A stretch of DNA of 17,989 bases, taken from positions 1-17,989 of the forward strand of contig JAPLUJ010000677.1 in assembly GCA_026397695.1 (NCBI GenBank), given 5' to 3'. Within the stretch, counting starts at the first letter, position 1. Every line of letters starts with the position of its first letter. Both the position numbers and the translations under genes were made by a program. The stretch is from Verrucomicrobiota bacterium. GTDB taxonomy: Bacteria; Verrucomicrobiota; Verrucomicrobiia; Verrucomicrobiales; Akkermansiaceae. Shown piece by piece: positions 15,594-17,989 of the stretch. Below the pieces are notes generated by a model. The model was not told the origin of the DNA, did not search any database, and saw nothing but the letters and a program-made list of their open reading frames with translations.

Positions 15594-16070
15594 ATGCAAT
15601 CGGTTTACATCGAGACGACGATCCCCAGCTACCTAGCCGCACACCCAAGCGGCCAGCCAAGCATTGCTGCCGATCAAAAAGCGACACATGAGTGGTGGCG
15701 GAGCGAACGCAGCAGATTCCGCCTCTACACATCTGTGTTTACCCTTGATGAAGCAAGGCGTGGCGATTCTGGGGCAGCCGCCCGACGATTGAAATACTTG
15801 CACGGCATTCCGGCGTTGGACATCCCACCGGAGTTGCCCAGCATTGAAGGCGACCTTGTTCGATTGTTCCAGCTTCCGCCACGGGCGACCACTGATGCTT
15901 CGCACCTCGCCTTGGCGGTTCTGCACCGGATGGACTACCTCTTGACGTGGAACTGTTCACATCTGGCCAACGCTTTTCTCCAGAGGGAGTTGATGGAGTA
16001 TTGCAACTATCACAACCTTCATGTCCCGATCATTTGCACGCCGGAAGCACTAACCCAACAGAAGTCATGA
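15594..16070 (+). CDS. PIN-domain (VapC-like) toxin candidate
   Basis: The 158-residue protein has the acidic residues of a PIN nuclease: Glu7 in VYIETTIPSYL, Glu53 in FTLDEARRGD, Asp101 in ATTDASHLALA and the following DYLLTWNCSHLAN, where Asn120 takes the place of the last acidic position. This YIETTIPSYL/LLTWN subgroup is commonly annotated as a type II toxin or PIN-domain protein and cuts RNA in characterised relatives. Its TGA stop overlaps the ATG of a 75-residue gene (16067-16070), so the pair is coupled with the toxin first. It sits downstream of rbfA and is not part of the usual operon, so it was probably inserted. Family call firm, RNA target unknown. Confidence 0.85.
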   Translation: MQSVYIETTIPSYLAAHPSGQPSIAADQKATHEWWRSERSRFRLYTSVFTLDEARRGDSGAAARRLKYLHGIPALDIPPELPSIEGDLVRLFQLPPRATTDASHLALAVLHRMDYLLTWNCSHLANAFLQRELMEYCNYHNLHVPIICTPEALTQQKS

Positions 16071-16294
16071 AAAACCAAATCATCGATGAAGTCAGGGAAG
16101 CCCGTGCCGCGCTCGCGGCCGAACTTGGTTATGATCGGCAGCGGATTTACGAGTGGGCGAGAGCGACCCATTCGGCCCACATGCAAGCCCAACGCGCCCC
16201 AAGCCCGCACAAGTCACCGGAGACAGCCGGAGGGGCTGAGGAGTCACCCGTGACACGCAAGCGCCGTAGACGCCCCTCCGATGTCTCAGCTTAG
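16067..16294 (+). CDS. Antitoxin-like partner of the PIN protein (75 aa)
   Basis: Starts inside the stop of the toxin gene (ATGA). The N-terminal half, MKNQIIDEVREARAALAAEL followed by GYDRQRIYEWARATH, matches the small partners with (I/V)(V/I)(D/E)EVRxxR...GYD that I recall following PIN genes of this subgroup, although that group is described mainly by genome context. The second half (KSPETAGGAEESP, RKRRRRPSDVSA) is Pro/Arg-rich and overlaps a strong inverted repeat (16220-16286), so the native end may have been replaced or extended. Expected role: binding and inhibition of the toxin. No DNA-binding motif is clear. Confidence 0.68.
   Translation: MKNQIIDEVREARAALAAELGYDRQRIYEWARATHSAHMQAQRAPSPHKSPETAGGAEESPVTRKRRRRPSDVSA
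16220..16286. repeat. Inverted repeat at the antitoxin gene end
   Basis: GAGACAGCCGGAGGGGC (16220-16236) pairs with GCCCCTCCGATGTCTC (16272-16287) with one bulge and one mismatch. Inside it lies a second small palindrome, GTCACCCGTGAC (16243-16254). No T-tract follows. It overlaps the last 25 codons of the antitoxin-like gene. Confidence 0.65.
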
Positions 16295-16306
16295 ACAAGG
16301 CCGTGG

Positions 16307-16354
16307 CCCGGGCGCCAAATGATAAGTTTTTTCTATTGGAAATGGCCGCCCGGG
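16307..16354. repeat. Inverted repeat before meaB
   Basis: CCCGGGCGCCA (16307-16317) and TGGCCGCCCGGG (16343-16354) form a GC-rich inverted repeat with one bulged base. The loop is AT-rich and contains six T bases. It ends 16 bases before the meaB start, so it may affect transcription or translation of that gene. Confidence 0.6.
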
Positions 16355-16370
16355 ACACGGGAAGTCCATC

Positions 16371-17366
16371 ATGCAACACCCACCCGCCAAACGCCGCAAA
16401 CTCACCCTCGACGACTATGCGCGGGGCGTGCTCGCGGCGGATATTGGCATTCTCTCGCGGGCGATCACTCTGGTAGAGAGCAACCACCCCGCGCACGGCG
16501 CGCTCGCCCAGGAGTTGCTCACGCGCGTCCTGCCGCAAACGGGACGCTCGATCCGGGTGGGCATCACCGGCGTGCCGGGTGCCGGCAAGAGCACGCTCAT
16601 CGAGTCGCTCGGTTGCCAACTCTGTGAGATGGGTCACCGCGTTGCCATTCTTGCCGTGGACCCGTCTAGCAGCGTCACGGGTGGCAGCATTCTCGGTGAC
16701 AAGACGCGCATGCAAAACCTCGTCCGCCAGCCCAACGCCTATATCCGCCCGTCCCCGACCAGCGGATCGCGCGGCGGGGTCGGACGCAAAAGCCGCGAAA
16801 CCCTGCTGCTTTGCGAGGCCGCCGGCTATGATGTGATCCTCGTCGAAACCGTCGGCGTCGGCCAAAACGAAATCACCGTGCGCTCGATGGTGGATTGCTT
16901 CCTGCTCGTCATGTTAGCCGGTGCCGGGGACGAACTCCAGGGCATGAAAAAGGGCGTCATCGAAATCGCCGACCTGTTAGCCGTGAACAAGGCGGATGGC
17001 GACAACGTCGTCCCCAGCCAACTTGCCTGCGCCGAATATAACAGGGTTCTGCATTTCCTCCAGCCCGCCACTCCCGGATGGGAAACCCGCTGTTGTACCT
17101 GCTCCGCGCTGCTTCCCGCAACCCTCGCCAGTCTCTGGAAGATCATCGAGGAATTCATCGCCGCCACCCGCGCGTCCGGCGCCTTCGCCCAACGCCGCAA
17201 AGACCAGTCGATCGCATGGATGCATGCCATGATCGAAGAGGAACTCCGCCACCGGTTCATCCGCAACCCCCGCGTCAAACATCTCCTGCCGGAAATCGAA
17301 CAACAAGTTGCTAACCAAACGCTCCCCGCAGCTACCGCCGCGCGCCGAATCCTGGAAGCACTATAG
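16371..17366 (+). CDS. meaB: MeaB/ArgK-type G-protein chaperone
   Basis: The 331-residue protein has the G3E-type P-loop GITGVPGAGKSTLIESLG (about 64-81), LAVDPSSSVTGGSILGDKTR (94-113), RPSPTSGSRGGVG (126-138), ILVETVGVGQNEITVRS and the base-specificity motif NKAD (about 204-207). MeaB proteins use GTP to load and protect adenosylcobalamin in methylmalonyl-CoA mutase. The mutase gene is not in this window, so a partner must be looked for elsewhere. GGGAAG lies 9 bases before the start. It follows the toxin pair and two inverted repeats, and is convergent with the repeat protein at the right edge, with 45 bases between stops. Length fits the family. Confidence 0.93.
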   Translation: MQHPPAKRRKLTLDDYARGVLAADIGILSRAITLVESNHPAHGALAQELLTRVLPQTGRSIRVGITGVPGAGKSTLIESLGCQLCEMGHRVAILAVDPSSSVTGGSILGDKTRMQNLVRQPNAYIRPSPTSGSRGGVGRKSRETLLLCEAAGYDVILVETVGVGQNEITVRSMVDCFLLVMLAGAGDELQGMKKGVIEIADLLAVNKADGDNVVPSQLACAEYNRVLHFLQPATPGWETRCCTCSALLPATLASLWKIIEEFIAATRASGAFAQRRKDQSIAWMHAMIEEELRHRFIRNPRVKHLLPEIEQQVANQTLPAATAARRILEAL

Positions 17367-17411
17367 CGATTCTTTGGCTGGCGCGTCTGGAGACTCGCGG
17401 TGCATTTGGCG

Positions 17412-17989
17412 TCATCGGCCGAAGCGCAGGCGCAGGAAGCGCCGCGATGGATCGCCCGTGGTGAGGGGATCAAGGACACGCACGGTTTCGGTGGTTCCCG
17501 ATTCTAACACATGAAGCGGCACCGGCGACCAAGTATCGAGATCGTCCGAGGATTCGGCCGCATAAGTGACGCCCGGCAGGTTGGCGGGGCGGGTGAAGGT
17601 GAGCGCCAGGCCGTGAGCATCGAGCATGGGGACGAGCGGCGGGGTGAACTGGCGGGGATTGGTGCCTAGGGCATATTCGGCGAGGTTCACCCAGCCGTCG
17701 GCATCCGGGTCGGCATTGTCATCCGCGAGGCCTGCGCTTTGCTCGAGTTCCGTGAAATAATGATTGCACCACGAAGCCCAGTCATTGGCAGGCCGAATGA
17801 CCAAAGTACCGGTGGCCGATCCCACGTAATTCACCTCGTTGATCGTCGCGGCGAGCACATAACTGCCCGCGTCGGCCGGGGCCGTCGGTGATCCATCATA
17901 TGTCAGGTTCACCGTCAAATCCACAGGCGTGGTCGTCGCGGTTGCGACCTTGGCGGTACCGTCGTAGGTGTGGGTGAGATTGTCGAGAG
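17412..17989 (-). CDS. C-terminal part of a secreted MBG/YDG-repeat protein, cut by window edge
   Basis: The frame is open at the right edge; 191 residues of the C-terminus are visible. They start LDNLTHTYDGTAKVATATTT and contain TYDGSPTAPADAGSYVLAAT and the NYVGSATGTLVI end of an MBG/YDG-type repeat, a bacterial surface-protein domain usually present in many copies. The last ~130 residues are the same C-terminal module as in the LRR protein: DPDADGWVNLAEYALGTNP, GVTYAAESSDDLDTW, and RRFLRLRFGR at the end. This suggests that both are exported and handled in the same way. The full protein is probably large. It is convergent with meaB. Confidence 0.82.
   Translation of the reverse strand, partial: LDNLTHTYDGTAKVATATTTPVDLTVNLTYDGSPTAPADAGSYVLAATINEVNYVGSATGTLVIRPANDWASWCNHYFTELEQSAGLADDNADPDADGWVNLAEYALGTNPRQFTPPLVPMLDAHGLALTFTRPANLPGVTYAAESSDDLDTWSPVPLHVLESGTTETVRVLDPLTTGDPSRRFLRLRFGR

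Noticed and set aside
16092..16865. Minus-strand open frame of 257 codons across the antitoxin and the meaB start
   Set aside because: It runs opposite two coupled or conserved plus-strand genes and shows no recognisable domain.
1..17989. tRNA or rRNA genes
   Set aside because: I looked for cloverleaf arms and conserved loops, especially in 11231-11465 where a tRNA may precede nusA, and found none.

Overview
The window looks like a chromosomal segment of a Verrucomicrobiota bacterium, probably of the Verrucomicrobium/Prosthecobacter/Luteolibacter type. The basis is a high GC content, a secreted PQQ-like beta-propeller protein with the WPNWRGP start motif, two secreted proteins sharing a C-terminal module (DPDADGW..NLAEYALGTNP, then an ESS.D..TW stretch and an R-F-L/M-R-L end) that I associate with this phylum, and a Hanks-type kinase with a periplasmic tail. 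This placement is inference from protein style. No rRNA, tRNA, CRISPR array or transposase was seen.

Layout: (1) 1-1001: the 3' part of a yicC-type endoribonuclease gene, cut by the window edge, convergent with a 40-codon basic protein gene. (2) 1178-4010: a BspA-type leucine-rich-repeat secreted protein behind a good sigma70-like promoter, then an MFS/BT1-like transporter. (3) 4022-8009, minus strand: a secreted Gln/Pro-rich repeat protein whose coiled-coil tail is out of frame, a secreted alpha/beta hydrolase, a two-gene nucleotidyltransferase module, and an aldo/keto reductase. The module sits between two 137-bp direct repeats, one being the intact 3' end of the reductase gene and the other a detached copy of it. 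Before the insertion, reductase and hydrolase were probably adjacent and co-transcribed. (4) 8147-11230: Ser/Thr kinase and PQQ-like protein. (5) 11236-15457: transcription/translation block nusA-infB-rbfA, preceded by a hairpin-rich leader and without the rimP or truB neighbours often found there. The infB N-terminus is split by a frameshift inside C10/C8/C5 tracts, with an internal in-frame ATG behind a GAGG. (6) 15594-16294: a toxin-first PIN-domain toxin/antitoxin-like pair, followed by two inverted repeats. (7) 16371-17366: a MeaB/ArgK-type G protein. (8) The 3' end of a large secreted protein with MBG/YDG-type repeats, running off the right edge.

The items most worth following are the possible phase-variable or mis-assembled start of infB, the nucleotidyltransferase pair bracketed by duplicated reductase ends, and a strong sequence-context bias: 34 of the 40 TTAG/CTAA tetramers I counted by eye occur as GTTAG/CTAAC, on both strands. 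Two apparent one-base frameshifts in GC-homopolymer regions mean that assembly errors must be kept in mind.
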